NCBI RefSeq assembly: GCF_014205835.1
Contig: NZ_JACHCQ010000017.1
Location: 62,001 to 126,000 of the forward strand
Direction of reading: 5' to 3'
DNA length: 64,000 nt
DNA from: Pedobacter sp. AK013
GTDB lineage: Bacteria; Bacteroidota; Bacteroidia; Sphingobacteriales; Sphingobacteriaceae
The notes under the pieces are model-generated. The model was not told where the DNA came from. It made no database searches and saw only the letters and a list, made by a program, of their open reading frames with translations. Shown piece after piece: positions 8,924-17,285 of this stretch. How positions within the stretch are numbered: position 1 is the first letter of the stretch; each line of letters begins with the position of its first letter. The translations under genes were made by a program, and so were the position numbers.

Positions 8924-9252
8924 ATGGCTTATTTCAATAAATCGAATTTATATTGATGTTATTTTAAACTTTTGTTAAATCTATTAGTCAATTTAATTTC
9001 ATAACCATATGTAAAACAATTGTTCTTACTTAAATCATTATTTAGGGAGCAGATGATAGGTTACTATTTTACCAGACCATGATGTAATTTTTTACTGGAA
9101 TAAATGAATTTTATTCATAAGTCGAATTTATTGAATTACTTGTTGCTAATTAACACTACAATTTTGTATATTTGATACTTATTAATATGTAATTTATAGT
9201 ACTACAAAACAAAAATGTTTATTTTTACGTAAATACGCTAAACCGCAACCTT
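8924..9252. other. AT-rich intergenic region
   Basis: This stretch of about 330 bases is very AT-rich and has no coding signal. The only element I can support is the promoter at 9143-9174, which drives the small gene at 9253. Confidence 0.6.
9143..9174 (+). promoter_or_regulatory. Bacteroidota-type promoter for the 65-residue gene
   Basis: A -33 TTG (9143-9145) and a consensus -7 box TATATTTG (9167-9174) are separated by 21 bases, close to the spacing known for Bacteroidota sigma-A promoters. Predicted transcription starts near 9180, leaving a leader of about 70 bases before ATG 9253. This supports expression of the small gene. Confidence 0.65.
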
Positions 9253-9450
9253 ATGGAAAAAACAGCTACATTAATTAAAAGAGCATCGCTTAACGTAAAT
9301 CAGTTAGACAATATTAAAATTGGTGATTTATTGTCTGATGAATATGGTAAATCGGGTAAAGTATGTGAAATCGAGAAAATTAATCGTCATGGCGAATTTC
9401 ACTATTACTTTAAATTATTTAAATCGGGAACTATCCTAATTATCCTTTAG
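9253..9450 (+). CDS. Small hypothetical protein, 65 residues
   Basis: I do not recognise a family. The protein is soluble and begins MEKTATLIKRASLNVNQLDN. It has a GDLLSDEYGKSGKVCEIEKI core that looks like two beta strands around a turn, then HYYFKLFKSGTILIIL. The pattern suggests a small beta-barrel (SH3-like) fold, but that is a guess. It is better supported than most small ORFs because a good promoter lies upstream and a strong hairpin terminator downstream. Confidence 0.6.
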   Translation: MEKTATLIKRASLNVNQLDNIKIGDLLSDEYGKSGKVCEIEKINRHGEFHYYFKLFKSGTILIIL

Positions 9451-9547
9451 TTCCTTTGTCGCCCTAAACAACGCTGCCATCATTCTTGCTAAGAAAACAA
9501 AGGGCGGTGATGGACGATGTATGGGCGATTCCCTATTTTATAAAAAA

Positions 9548-9582
9548 CAAAAAGCTCCAAATTAACAATATGGAGCTTTTTG
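9548..9582. terminator. Bidirectional terminator
   Basis: A perfect 12-bp inverted repeat (CAAAAAGCTCCA at 9548-9559, TGGAGCTTTTTG at 9571-9582) has an 11-base loop, and the A- and T-rich stem ends provide a U tract on both strands. It serves the small plus-strand gene and the convergent TonB receptor, whose stop is at 9601. Confidence 0.85.
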
Positions 9583-9600
9583 TTTAAGCAATTCTTATCA

Positions 9601-12102
9601 TTAGAATTTATAAGATAATGTGGTTACAAACAGGCGTGGAGCAATGGGATTTACACTGTAGTTTTCGTGTACGAAATAGTTTAACTCATTAGTAATATTG
9701 GAAACTTTGGCCAATAACGAAAGTTTTTTCCAATTATAACCGGCAGAGACATCAAATGTAGTAAATGCGCTTAACGGAATTAATCTGCTATAGGCTTGAA
9801 TTTTAGTGTCGTTATAACCGCCGTTACGTGCTCCAGTATAGTAAGCCGAGGCACCAAGCTTCAGGCCTTTAACGCTTCCTTCCTGAAAAGTATAAAATAA
9901 GGTGCCATTGGCCGTATTTTTCGTAGAACCAACTAATCTTTGCCCTTCTATTATACCACCTACGATAACGTCTTTAGTTGCATTAGGATCAACCTGTGTT
10001 GGTGCAGCCACTTTTAAAACTGTTCTGTCACGGGTTTCTGTATAACGGATAAAGTTATAACTATAACCAGCAATAAAGTTTAAGCCCTTTACAATTGTAC
10101 CAGTAATATCAAGCTCTAAACCATCACTTAGTGATTTTCCATTAAGCTCTTTAATATTCGTATCGCCATTTGGTGCTCCTTGGGCATTGATAAGTGCCTG
10201 CTGCGCAAATTTATCATTCGCAATTCTGTACCAAGTTAAGTTAACCGATAATCTGCCTTTAAATAAATCATTTTTAACTCCAGCCTCGTACTGCTGCAAT
10301 GTTGATGGATCTAATGGGGCTAAATTTATATCAGTTCCGGTATTCTGAACAAAATTGCTCGAATAGCTGGCATAAATCGATGTTGTTTTTAATGGTTGGT
10401 AGATCAATCCAAATTTAGGAGTAAAAGCACTTTCTACTTTCGATTTATCCAAACTATTAACACTTAAGGTTTGTACACCTGTAGCTAGGTTTGTGGTAAC
10501 TGTTCTTGGTGTTTTCTGGAAAGTATAGCGAATGCCTGCAAGTACTTTAAATTTATCAGTAATCGAAATTAAATCTTGAACAAAGGTACCCATCCGGTAT
10601 AATGGCGCAAAAACTTCAGAAACAACGTTCACATTAGGTTCAATGCCCGAGCCGAAATAAGTTGATGGATCAAGTAGGTTTACGGTACCATAGTTAAAAG
10701 TGGTTGCGTTATTATTGCCATAAGTAAATCCACCACTAGTGGTACGAGATTGATCAGCATCAGCACCAACTAATAGGATGTGACTTATACTTCCTGTTTT
10801 GAAATATCCGTTTAAGTTAATCTGCTCGTTATATGTAAATTCTTTTGTTTTAGAGCGGGTAATGTTACGTAAGGCAAAACCATATGGAAGTGGATTTGCT
10901 ATTTTGGTATCTGCAAATGGACGTTCTGCGCTAAAATAATTACGGTTGTAAGATTGCACGTTGGCCAATACATTTAATTTCCAGTTATCGTTAAATTTGT
11001 GGTTAACGCTTAATTGTGAAGTAGCGGTATTCGTTTTGTTATAAGCCCAAGGTGCATTTACAAAGGCCTTACGGCCGATATCAGCAATCTGGTTTTCTAC
11101 AGTGCCAACGCCAAAATCTGGTGTCATATTGCTTTTTAAATAATCACCCTGTAGCAAGATATCTGTTTTCTCGCCAATTTTATAAAGCAAAGATGGGTTT
11201 ATGTAAACCCTATCAGAAGTTACACTGTTTCTGAAACTTGCAGCATCTTCGTAGGTTCCGATTAAACGGAAAGCAAGGTTCTTTGTAATTGGACCATAAA
11301 TGTCGGCTGTTGGTTTATACATGCCATAACTGCCTGTGCGCATTGATACTTCGCCACCATTTTCGAATTTAGGTTTTTTTGTAACCAAATTTACTACGGC
11401 TCCACCACTTACACCACCATAAAGCAATGCCGCACTTCCTTTTAAAATCTCAACCGATTCTAAAGTACTAGTTTCAGGCATACCACCACTTGTAGCGCGT
11501 GATCCATTTTTGAAAACGTTGTTGGCTCCTAAATTATAACCACGAGCAAAAAAAGTTTCACCACTTACTGAGCCACGATTTTCGGCAAAAGCTACACCGT
11601 TTACATTTTTAAGCACATCACTTAAGCGATTGGCTTGTTGGTCGGTAATTACTTGATTTCCTATTATTTGTACTGCCTGCGGAAGGTCCATAGGAGCAAT
11701 CGCAATTTTACCTAAGTTGGCTGGCTTTCTGTTAGGGGTTTTATAACCGTTAATGGCTACTTCGTCTAATTGCGATAAAGATTCAGCAATAGTGAAATCA
11801 GCACTTACAGTTTCACCTGCAACCACTGTAACCGATTTTTCCTGAGCAGAAACACCAACAGCAGATGTTTTGATTGTATAAGTACCAGGAGTTACATTTT
11901 TAATCGTGAAATTACCTTTCTCGTCAGTTTGCGTTGTTTTGCCAGTGTTTTTTAAACCAACACTTACATAACTGGCAGGATTGCCGTCACTCGTTTTAAT
12001 CGAGCCAGAAACTGATCCATTTTTATTTTGTGCCAGGGTACTTCCTGTTAAAAACAGAAAAAAAGCTATAAAATTTAAGAGAAAAGTAAATTTTTTATTC
12101 AT
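9601..12102 (-). CDS. TonB-dependent siderophore receptor
   Basis: This is an outer-membrane ferric-siderophore transporter of 833 residues. It has a signal peptide (residues 1-24), a carboxypeptidase-regulatory-like beta-sandwich (about 30-110; SVSGSIKTSDGNPASYVSVG), a plug domain (about 125-240; DLPQAVQIIGNQVITDQQAN, LSDVLKNVNGV, LKGSAALLYGG) and a 22-strand barrel ending in aromatic YKF. The plug wording is that of the FhuA/FpvA siderophore class rather than SusC. It is transcribed divergently from a histidine kinase. Candidate iron-type palindromic sequences and a -7 box lie upstream. The particular siderophore is not deducible, and no biosynthesis genes are nearby. Confidence 0.93.
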   Translation of the reverse strand: MNKKFTFLLNFIAFFLFLTGSTLAQNKNGSVSGSIKTSDGNPASYVSVGLKNTGKTTQTDEKGNFTIKNVTPGTYTIKTSAVGVSAQEKSVTVVAGETVSADFTIAESLSQLDEVAINGYKTPNRKPANLGKIAIAPMDLPQAVQIIGNQVITDQQANRLSDVLKNVNGVAFAENRGSVSGETFFARGYNLGANNVFKNGSRATSGGMPETSTLESVEILKGSAALLYGGVSGGAVVNLVTKKPKFENGGEVSMRTGSYGMYKPTADIYGPITKNLAFRLIGTYEDAASFRNSVTSDRVYINPSLLYKIGEKTDILLQGDYLKSNMTPDFGVGTVENQIADIGRKAFVNAPWAYNKTNTATSQLSVNHKFNDNWKLNVLANVQSYNRNYFSAERPFADTKIANPLPYGFALRNITRSKTKEFTYNEQINLNGYFKTGSISHILLVGADADQSRTTSGGFTYGNNNATTFNYGTVNLLDPSTYFGSGIEPNVNVVSEVFAPLYRMGTFVQDLISITDKFKVLAGIRYTFQKTPRTVTTNLATGVQTLSVNSLDKSKVESAFTPKFGLIYQPLKTTSIYASYSSNFVQNTGTDINLAPLDPSTLQQYEAGVKNDLFKGRLSVNLTWYRIANDKFAQQALINAQGAPNGDTNIKELNGKSLSDGLELDITGTIVKGLNFIAGYSYNFIRYTETRDRTVLKVAAPTQVDPNATKDVIVGGIIEGQRLVGSTKNTANGTLFYTFQEGSVKGLKLGASAYYTGARNGGYNDTKIQAYSRLIPLSAFTTFDVSAGYNWKKLSLLAKVSNITNELNYFVHENYSVNPIAPRLFVTTLSYKF

Positions 12103-12111
12103 ATTTATTTA

Positions 12112-12187
12112 GATTAATTCTTATTTGGCGCAAAGGAAGTGTTTTTGCACCGTAATAACAAAATTATTTTTATTTATTCTAAATAAG
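12112..12187 (-). promoter_or_regulatory. Candidate promoter and Fur-like sites of the siderophore receptor
   Basis: On the minus strand TAATTTTG (12159-12166 on the plus strand) matches the -7 consensus, about 57 bp before the receptor start. Two AT-rich sequences resembling Fur-box halves flank it: TTTAGATTAATTCTTA near 12112-12127 and TATTCTAAATAAG near 12175-12187. The -33 element is not clear and the iron control is inferred. Confidence 0.3.
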
Positions 12188-12400
12188 ATTTGCACATGTA
12201 AAAGGTGGCTACATTCATTTGTTGATGGAGCAATGGAGTATGTACACAGGCCGCAACAATCTTTAAACAGAAAATACGGTTGTACGATAAATTTAATAAT
12301 TTAACAGACTAAGCAAACATTTGCCAAGGCCAGCTTGTATGATACTTAGTATAAATTAATTTTATCAAAATATCAGCGTAGTCTGGTTTTAATTTTTAAA

Positions 12401-13552
12401 ATGCAAATGGGAAGTTATTCAAAGGTTTTAAGTAATAATCAACTTTTAGGGGTTCTTTCCTTATCAAAAGATGCGACAGCAATATACAGTTCAGAACAAA
12501 TTGTAATCGAAATGGCCAACGATGCCATGATTGCTTTTTGGGGTAAAGACCGTTCCATTATCGGAAAACCTTTAGAAGATGCTGTGCCCGAGTTAAAGGG
12601 ACAGCCTTTTATTAGTATGCTGAAAAATGTGTTGCTAACAGGCATTACAGATAAAGGTAATGCCATTCCGGCTGAAACTATAAGGGATGGGAAGTTACAA
12701 ACCGCTTATTATGCCTATGAATACCGGGCCATTAAAGATGAATCTGGAATACCTTATTGTATTCTTCATACCGCCAGCGATGTTACCGATATGGTAAACG
12801 CGAAAAAAGCCATTAAAGAAACTGAACTACAAAGAGAAGCACTTGATCAGGAACAGATCTTAATCGGTGTAAAGGAAGAACAACAAAAGAATGATTTTAT
12901 CAGTATGGTAAGCCATGAGTTGAAAACACCCTTAACTTCTATTAGTGCTTACGTTCAATTGATGCAGAATCGACGTTTAAGCGATCCTTTTGTAGTAAAT
13001 ACCTTAGATAAAGTTCAAAAACAGATTCGGAAAATGAGCTCAATTATTGGCTCTTTTTTAAATGTATCGCGTTTAGAATCGGGAAAGATACACTTGAATC
13101 TATCTCATTTTGACCTCGATAAAGTTATTAGTGAGGTTGTAGAAGATTTGAGATTGATTCACTCCACTAATCAGATTACTTTTGTAGAGGGGGAGCCTAA
13201 ATTAATCCATGCAGATAAAGATAAAATTAGTTCTGTTATTTCAAATTTGATTAGCAACGCTGTAAAATATTCAGATTGGAGCAGCACTGTTTTGGTTAAA
13301 TCGGTAACCAGAGGAAATGAAGTGTATGTTTCTGTAAGCGATCATGGCATTGGCATCCAGGCGCATGATATGGAAAAACTTTTTGATCGGTTTTACCGTG
13401 TAGAAAACCAGCAAACTAAAACCATTTCGGGTTTTGGGATAGGCTTATACCTCAGCGCAGAGATTATAAACTTGCACCACGGTAAAATTTGGGCAGAGAG
13501 TAATTATGGCGCTGGTTCTACCTTTCACTTTTCGCTCCCTATAAAGCCCTAA
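12401..13552 (+). CDS. PAS-domain sensor histidine kinase
   Basis: This cytoplasmic sensor kinase of 383 residues has no signal peptide or membrane segment. Residues about 25-140 form a PAS domain, and a short coiled coil (145-165) leads to the HisKA domain with phospho-acceptor His172 in the motif FISMVSHELKTPLTS. The ATPase domain shows the N box (NLISNAVKYS), G1 (SDHGIGI), the F box (LFDRFYRVENQ) and G2 (GFGIGLYLSAEI), all intact. There is no receiver domain and no response regulator next to it, so its partner is elsewhere. It is divergent from the siderophore receptor, which may or may not be functionally related. Confidence 0.92.
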   Translation: MQMGSYSKVLSNNQLLGVLSLSKDATAIYSSEQIVIEMANDAMIAFWGKDRSIIGKPLEDAVPELKGQPFISMLKNVLLTGITDKGNAIPAETIRDGKLQTAYYAYEYRAIKDESGIPYCILHTASDVTDMVNAKKAIKETELQREALDQEQILIGVKEEQQKNDFISMVSHELKTPLTSISAYVQLMQNRRLSDPFVVNTLDKVQKQIRKMSSIIGSFLNVSRLESGKIHLNLSHFDLDKVISEVVEDLRLIHSTNQITFVEGEPKLIHADKDKISSVISNLISNAVKYSDWSSTVLVKSVTRGNEVYVSVSDHGIGIQAHDMEKLFDRFYRVENQQTKTISGFGIGLYLSAEIINLHHGKIWAESNYGAGSTFHFSLPIKP

Positions 13553-13647
13553 TTTCAAAGCAAAAGCCTATTCTCGCATGATTAATTGCTGTTGAGGTTT
13601 CGACTCGTTTAAGAAAAAACAAATAATAGGGTGACAAATTGAGATGA

Positions 13648-13740
13648 ATCGTCATTTCGACTGGGAGCAAAGCGAAATGGAGAAATCTTTGAATCATGTT
13701 TATTGGATTGTTCAAAGATTTCTCCTCCAAAGGAGTTCTT
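13648..13740. repeat. Intergenic nested-hairpin element
   Basis: Between two convergent genes lies a nested hairpin element. CATTTCG (13653-13659) pairs with CGAAATG (13673-13679). Directly adjoining it, a perfect 15-bp inverted repeat GGAGAAATCTTTGAA / TTCAAAGATTTCTCC (13679-13693 and 13711-13725) has a 17-base loop, and a short CTCC/GGAG hairpin follows. The wording (GTCATTTCGA..., GGAGAAATCT) resembles a family of dispersed palindromic repeats I associate with Pedobacter-type genomes. It probably also terminates transcription of the kinase and reductase genes. Confidence 0.6.
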
Positions 13741-13773
13741 TTTGCACACTGTGGTGCAAATTCGGGCTGATTT

Positions 13774-14763
13774 TTAACTTAAAATTTCATCAATCAGTTT
13801 TACTTCAGTATCACTAAATCCGATGTTATCTAAAGCTTTAATTGAATCAGTAATCTGCTCTGGTTTACTGGCTCCTATCAGTACTGTTGTAATTCTATCG
13901 TCTTTCAATATCCAGGATAAAGCCATGTGCGCTAATTTTTGTCCACGAGATTTGGCAACATCATTTAGTTTGGCAATTACAGCTAACTTCTCTGGTGTAA
14001 TATTGCTTTCTTTCAAAAAAACACCACTTGTAGCTACTCTCGAATCGGAAGGAATACCATGTAAATATTTATCGGTAAGTAAACCTTGCGCCAATGGCGA
14101 AAATGGAATACAACCCACACCATTTTGTTTCAAAACATCAAGTAAGCCATTTTCAACCCAACGTTCAAACATCGAATATTTTGGCTGATGGATTAAACAC
14201 GGCGTACCGTTATCTTTTAGAATTTCGATCGCTTTTGCTGCTTCTTCGGCTTTATAATTCGAAATACCAACATACAAAGCCTTTCCCTGTTGAACCAAGA
14301 GACTCAAAGCTCCCATAGTTTCCTCAAGTGGGGTTTCGGGATCTGGGCGGTGGTGGTAAAAAATATCAACATAATCCAGTTTCATACGTTTTAAGCTCTG
14401 GTCTAAACTAGAAACTAGGTATTTTTTCGAACCCCAATCGCCATAGGGCCCATCCCACATCGTATACCCCGCTTTGCTTGAAATAATCATTTCATCACGG
14501 TAGCCCTTAAAATCTTCATGAAGGATTTTTCCAAAAACTTCTTCAGCCGAACCAGGGGGCGGGCCATAATTGTTTGCCAAATCGAAATGCGTAATTCCAC
14601 TGTTAAAAGCGGTATAAATTAAGTTTTTGCTATTTTCAAAAACGTTTACATACCCGAAATTATGCCATAAACCCAACGATATTGCGGATAATTTTATGCC
14701 ACTGTTTCCACATCGGCGATATAGCATTTTGTTGTAACGATCTGTTGAAATGATTTGATTCAT
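13774..14763 (-). CDS. Aldo/keto reductase, YghZ (L-glyceraldehyde-3-phosphate reductase)-like
   Basis: This NADPH-dependent (beta/alpha)8-barrel oxidoreductase has 329 residues. Catalytic tetrad members are visible: Asp and Tyr in FDLANNYGPPPGSAEE, Lys in IISSKAGY and His in DIFYHHRPDP. The GPPPGSAE and KAGYTMWDGPYGDWGS segments are those of the YghZ/KCNAB-related group, which reduces L-glyceraldehyde 3-phosphate and methylglyoxal. The cofactor-binding C-terminal part (IPFSPLAQGLLTDKY, TTVLIGASKPEQI) is complete. ATG 14763 or the internal ATG 14727 are both possible starts; the family core begins at the second. The physiological substrate is inferred from family only. Confidence 0.88.
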   Translation of the reverse strand: MNQIISTDRYNKMLYRRCGNSGIKLSAISLGLWHNFGYVNVFENSKNLIYTAFNSGITHFDLANNYGPPPGSAEEVFGKILHEDFKGYRDEMIISSKAGYTMWDGPYGDWGSKKYLVSSLDQSLKRMKLDYVDIFYHHRPDPETPLEETMGALSLLVQQGKALYVGISNYKAEEAAKAIEILKDNGTPCLIHQPKYSMFERWVENGLLDVLKQNGVGCIPFSPLAQGLLTDKYLHGIPSDSRVATSGVFLKESNITPEKLAVIAKLNDVAKSRGQKLAHMALSWILKDDRITTVLIGASKPEQITDSIKALDNIGFSDTEVKLIDEILS

Positions 14764-15152
14764 ATTTGGAATTTGATTGCCGCAATAATAATCAGTTTTA
14801 GCGGATTTTAATCGATTATTGATTAATATTATCTTCTTCTAATAAACAAAATGCCGAAAGTTCAGTTAAGCTGCATAACAATCTTTATGCTGAACTTGTC
14901 TCAATAGCTAATATTTAGCTCATCTTTTAAAAAGATCCTGAGATTTGGGAAGAGGACTAAAATAAATCAAAAATTTTAATCATTCTACATTTTGTTGTCA
15001 TTACTTCTACAAATTGTATCATTGCTGATTTTTAAAATAAATTATTTTTAAGATATGCTTTTACTTACTTCTAAATCGTTTTATTTGTAAAATTAAGTGA
15101 TATACTTAAAATTAAAACCATAATTTAAAATCTCAACCAAGTATTCCATTTT
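14764..15152. other. Intergenic region with a fragment of a dispersed repeat
   Basis: This is about 390 bases of AT-rich DNA between a minus-strand and a plus-strand gene, so promoters of both should lie here. I see no clean consensus box. At 14881-14908 the wording ATGCTGAACTTGTCTCAATAG resembles one arm of the repeat seen complete at 42764-42836. Confidence 0.45.
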
Positions 15153-16325
15153 ATGAAACTACAATCATTAACAAGCCTGGCTATGCTAGCTGCTATTGGC
15201 TTTGCATCGTGCCAATCCGGAACCAAAAAATCTTCATCAGCAGATAGCTTACAAAACGACTCAGTAGCCGTTGTAAAACTTCTTGCCGATTCTTTTAAAA
15301 AGGAGATTGATGGTAAACCAACAGCATTATATACTTTAAAGAATAAGAATAATGCGGAAGCCATTTTTACTAATTATGGTGGGCGCCTGGTTAGCTTACT
15401 GGTACCAAATAAAGATGGTAAGTTAATTGATGTGGTAGTGGGTTTCAAAAGCATTAATGATTATGAAAAATCAACCGAACCTTATTTTGGCGCAACGATT
15501 GGCCGATATGGCAACCGCATAGCAAAGGGTAAGTTTACACTTGAAGGTAAAGCCTATTCGTTATTTACCAATAACGGACAGAATACGCTTCATGGCGGAA
15601 AAAAAGGTTACCAATACGTGGTTTGGGATGCCAGTCAGCCCAATGCCAATACTTTAGTACTTCATTATTTATCAAAAGATGGCGATGAAAATTTCCCTGG
15701 TAATTTAGCTGTTAAGGTAACTTACACGCTAACAGATGATAATGAATTGAAAATGGATTACGAGGCTAAAACCGATAAAACCACAGTTGTAAATTTAACA
15801 AACCATGCATTTTTTAATTTAAATGGGGAAGGAAGCGGTGAGATTTTGAACCACGAGGTACAGATTTATGCAGATGAATACACACCTGTTGATTCTACTT
15901 TGATTCCGACGGGAAAAATTGAAAAGGTTAAGGGAACCCCATTCGATTTCACCACTGCAACTACTATTGGTGCACGGATAAACGATAAAAACCAACAGTT
16001 AACCTTCGGTAAAGGTTATGATCATAACTACGTGCTAAATAAAACCAAAGCGATGGGCATGTTTCACGCGGCTACTGTTAAAGGAAATAAATCGGGAATA
16101 GTGATGGATATTTATACACAGGAACCGGGCCTGCAATTTTATAGCGGCAACTTTATGCAAAGTAAAAATACCTTTAAAACTGGTGTTAAAGATGATTTTA
16201 GAACAGCATTTGCATTAGAAACACAACATTTTCCTGATTCACCAAATCAACCCGCTTTTCCATCAACGGTATTAAAACCCGGACAGGTGTATAAAACAAG
16301 CTCTGTATATAAATTTACCAAATAA
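15153..16325 (+). CDS. galM: Aldose 1-epimerase, secreted lipoprotein (galactose mutarotase)
   Basis: The enzyme interconverts alpha and beta anomers of aldoses such as galactose, glucose and xylose. The N terminus is a lipoprotein signal with lipobox FASC (Cys20), so it is anchored in the cell envelope. This is common for Bacteroidota mutarotases acting on sugars released outside the cytoplasm. The GalM fold is complete: GATIGRYGNRIAKGKF, NGQNTLHGGKKG, the catalytic His in VNLTNHAFFNLNGEG and the catalytic Glu in ALETQHFPDSPNQPAFPS. Length of 390 residues including a linker of about 35 residues is normal. It is a single gene with a shared terminator downstream. Confidence 0.93.
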   Translation: MKLQSLTSLAMLAAIGFASCQSGTKKSSSADSLQNDSVAVVKLLADSFKKEIDGKPTALYTLKNKNNAEAIFTNYGGRLVSLLVPNKDGKLIDVVVGFKSINDYEKSTEPYFGATIGRYGNRIAKGKFTLEGKAYSLFTNNGQNTLHGGKKGYQYVVWDASQPNANTLVLHYLSKDGDENFPGNLAVKVTYTLTDDNELKMDYEAKTDKTTVVNLTNHAFFNLNGEGSGEILNHEVQIYADEYTPVDSTLIPTGKIEKVKGTPFDFTTATTIGARINDKNQQLTFGKGYDHNYVLNKTKAMGMFHAATVKGNKSGIVMDIYTQEPGLQFYSGNFMQSKNTFKTGVKDDFRTAFALETQHFPDSPNQPAFPSTVLKPGQVYKTSSVYKFTK

Positions 16326-16363
16326 TCGTTTTGGCGATTGCTACATCCCAACAATGATAAAAT

Positions 16364-16393
16364 AATATGGTCTGCAGAAATGCAGACCGTATT
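16364..16393. terminator. Bidirectional terminator between galM and the HAD gene
   Basis: A 13-bp stem (16364-16376 with 16381-16393, one G-U pair) is capped by a GAAA tetraloop and flanked by AT-rich sequence on both sides. It lies between two convergent genes. Confidence 0.85.
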
Positions 16394-16397
16394 TATT

Positions 16398-17063
16398 TTA
16401 GAAAAGTTCTTGTAAAACAGGATCTGTATAATCTTCTATAAAAGAAATAATGTTATGGTAAGCTGCAAATTCTTCTTTGTTGTGCATAGTGGTGAGTACA
16501 ATACATTTCATCCCGGCATTTTGCGCTGCTTCAACACCTTTTGGTGCATCTTCAAAAACTATACATTCGCTGGCTGCAACGCCTAAAATTTCAGCTCCTT
16601 TACTAAAGGTTTCTGGATCTGGTTTACTATTTACCACATCTTCCGCGCTTACAATGGCTTTAAAAAATGAGCGAATGTTTAAATTATCAAGTACAAAATT
16701 GATATTGAAGGGAATAGCTGCCGATCCAATAGCCATTTGAATGTGTGATTGTTTTGCCTTTTCTAAAAAATCGCCTAAGCCAGCTATTAATGTTAAATGT
16801 TTTTTATAAGCTGCTTGATATCTGTGTTCTTTTTCGATAGAAATCTGATCAATCTGTTCTTGAGAGAAGTGACCAATGCCAAAAACACGTTCTAACAGAT
16901 CTTGGTTTTTTCCATACATCTGTTTTTTAACCGCATCGAAGCTAATATTAGCTCCTAAATCTTTTGTAAGTATGTTATGCCAGGCCTGATTATGGAAAGC
17001 CATATCGTCAATCATGGTTCCATTAAGATCAAAAAGAAAAGCTTTGGGTTTATTATTCGTCAT
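16398..17063 (-). CDS. HAD-superfamily hydrolase, beta-phosphoglucomutase-like, altered motif I
   Basis: This cytoplasmic 221-residue protein has the HAD subfamily I layout: motif I at residues 12-16, a helical cap (about 17-85), motif II (AIGSAAIP), the motif III Lys around SKPDPETF, and motif IV (VFEDAPKGVEAA). It resembles beta-phosphoglucomutase and sugar-phosphate phosphatases (YcjU/YvdM type). Motif I reads DLNGT: nucleophile Asp12 is kept, but the +2 residue, normally the acid-base Asp, is Asn14. That change should weaken ordinary phosphatase or mutase chemistry. A TAATTTTG box lies only six bases before the ATG, suggesting a very short or absent leader. Confidence 0.85.
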   Translation of the reverse strand: MTNNKPKAFLFDLNGTMIDDMAFHNQAWHNILTKDLGANISFDAVKKQMYGKNQDLLERVFGIGHFSQEQIDQISIEKEHRYQAAYKKHLTLIAGLGDFLEKAKQSHIQMAIGSAAIPFNINFVLDNLNIRSFFKAIVSAEDVVNSKPDPETFSKGAEILGVAASECIVFEDAPKGVEAAQNAGMKCIVLTTMHNKEEFAAYHNIISFIEDYTDPVLQELF

Positions 17064-17068
17064 GGCGG

Positions 17069-17076
17069 CAAAATTA
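17069..17076 (-). promoter_or_regulatory. -7 box abutting the HAD start codon
   Basis: On the minus strand TAATTTTG matches TAnnTTTG. Transcription would start within a few bases of ATG 17063, giving a leaderless or nearly leaderless message. No -33 TTG is evident. Confidence 0.35.
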
Positions 17077-17201
17077 TCAGATTTTTTTTATGATTTAGTT
17101 AAAATATAGTGATCAAAACTAAAATTTAATGAATAATTTGTTCCTTAAAGTGGTATCAAAAACGGATCATGCGAAAAATAAATTATACACAACTGTAATT
17201 T

Positions 17202-17230
17202 TTGGGCTGTAATACTCGTTTTTATATTTG
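17202..17230 (+). promoter_or_regulatory. Promoter of the Crp/Fnr regulator
   Basis: A -33 TTG (17202-17204) and a consensus -7 TATATTTG (17223-17230) are 18 bases apart. The promoter lies inside the upstream part of the longest open frame, so translation must begin downstream, at ATG 17286. Confidence 0.65.
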
Positions 17231-17285
17231 GAAATCCGATATTCAAGTAATAACTTATATAGTTTTAAAATCGGGGATAAATATT

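Noticed and set aside
13539..13730. Minus-strand ORF of 63 codons
   Set aside because: It spans the hairpin repeat between convergent genes, so its codons follow the palindromes rather than a protein pattern.
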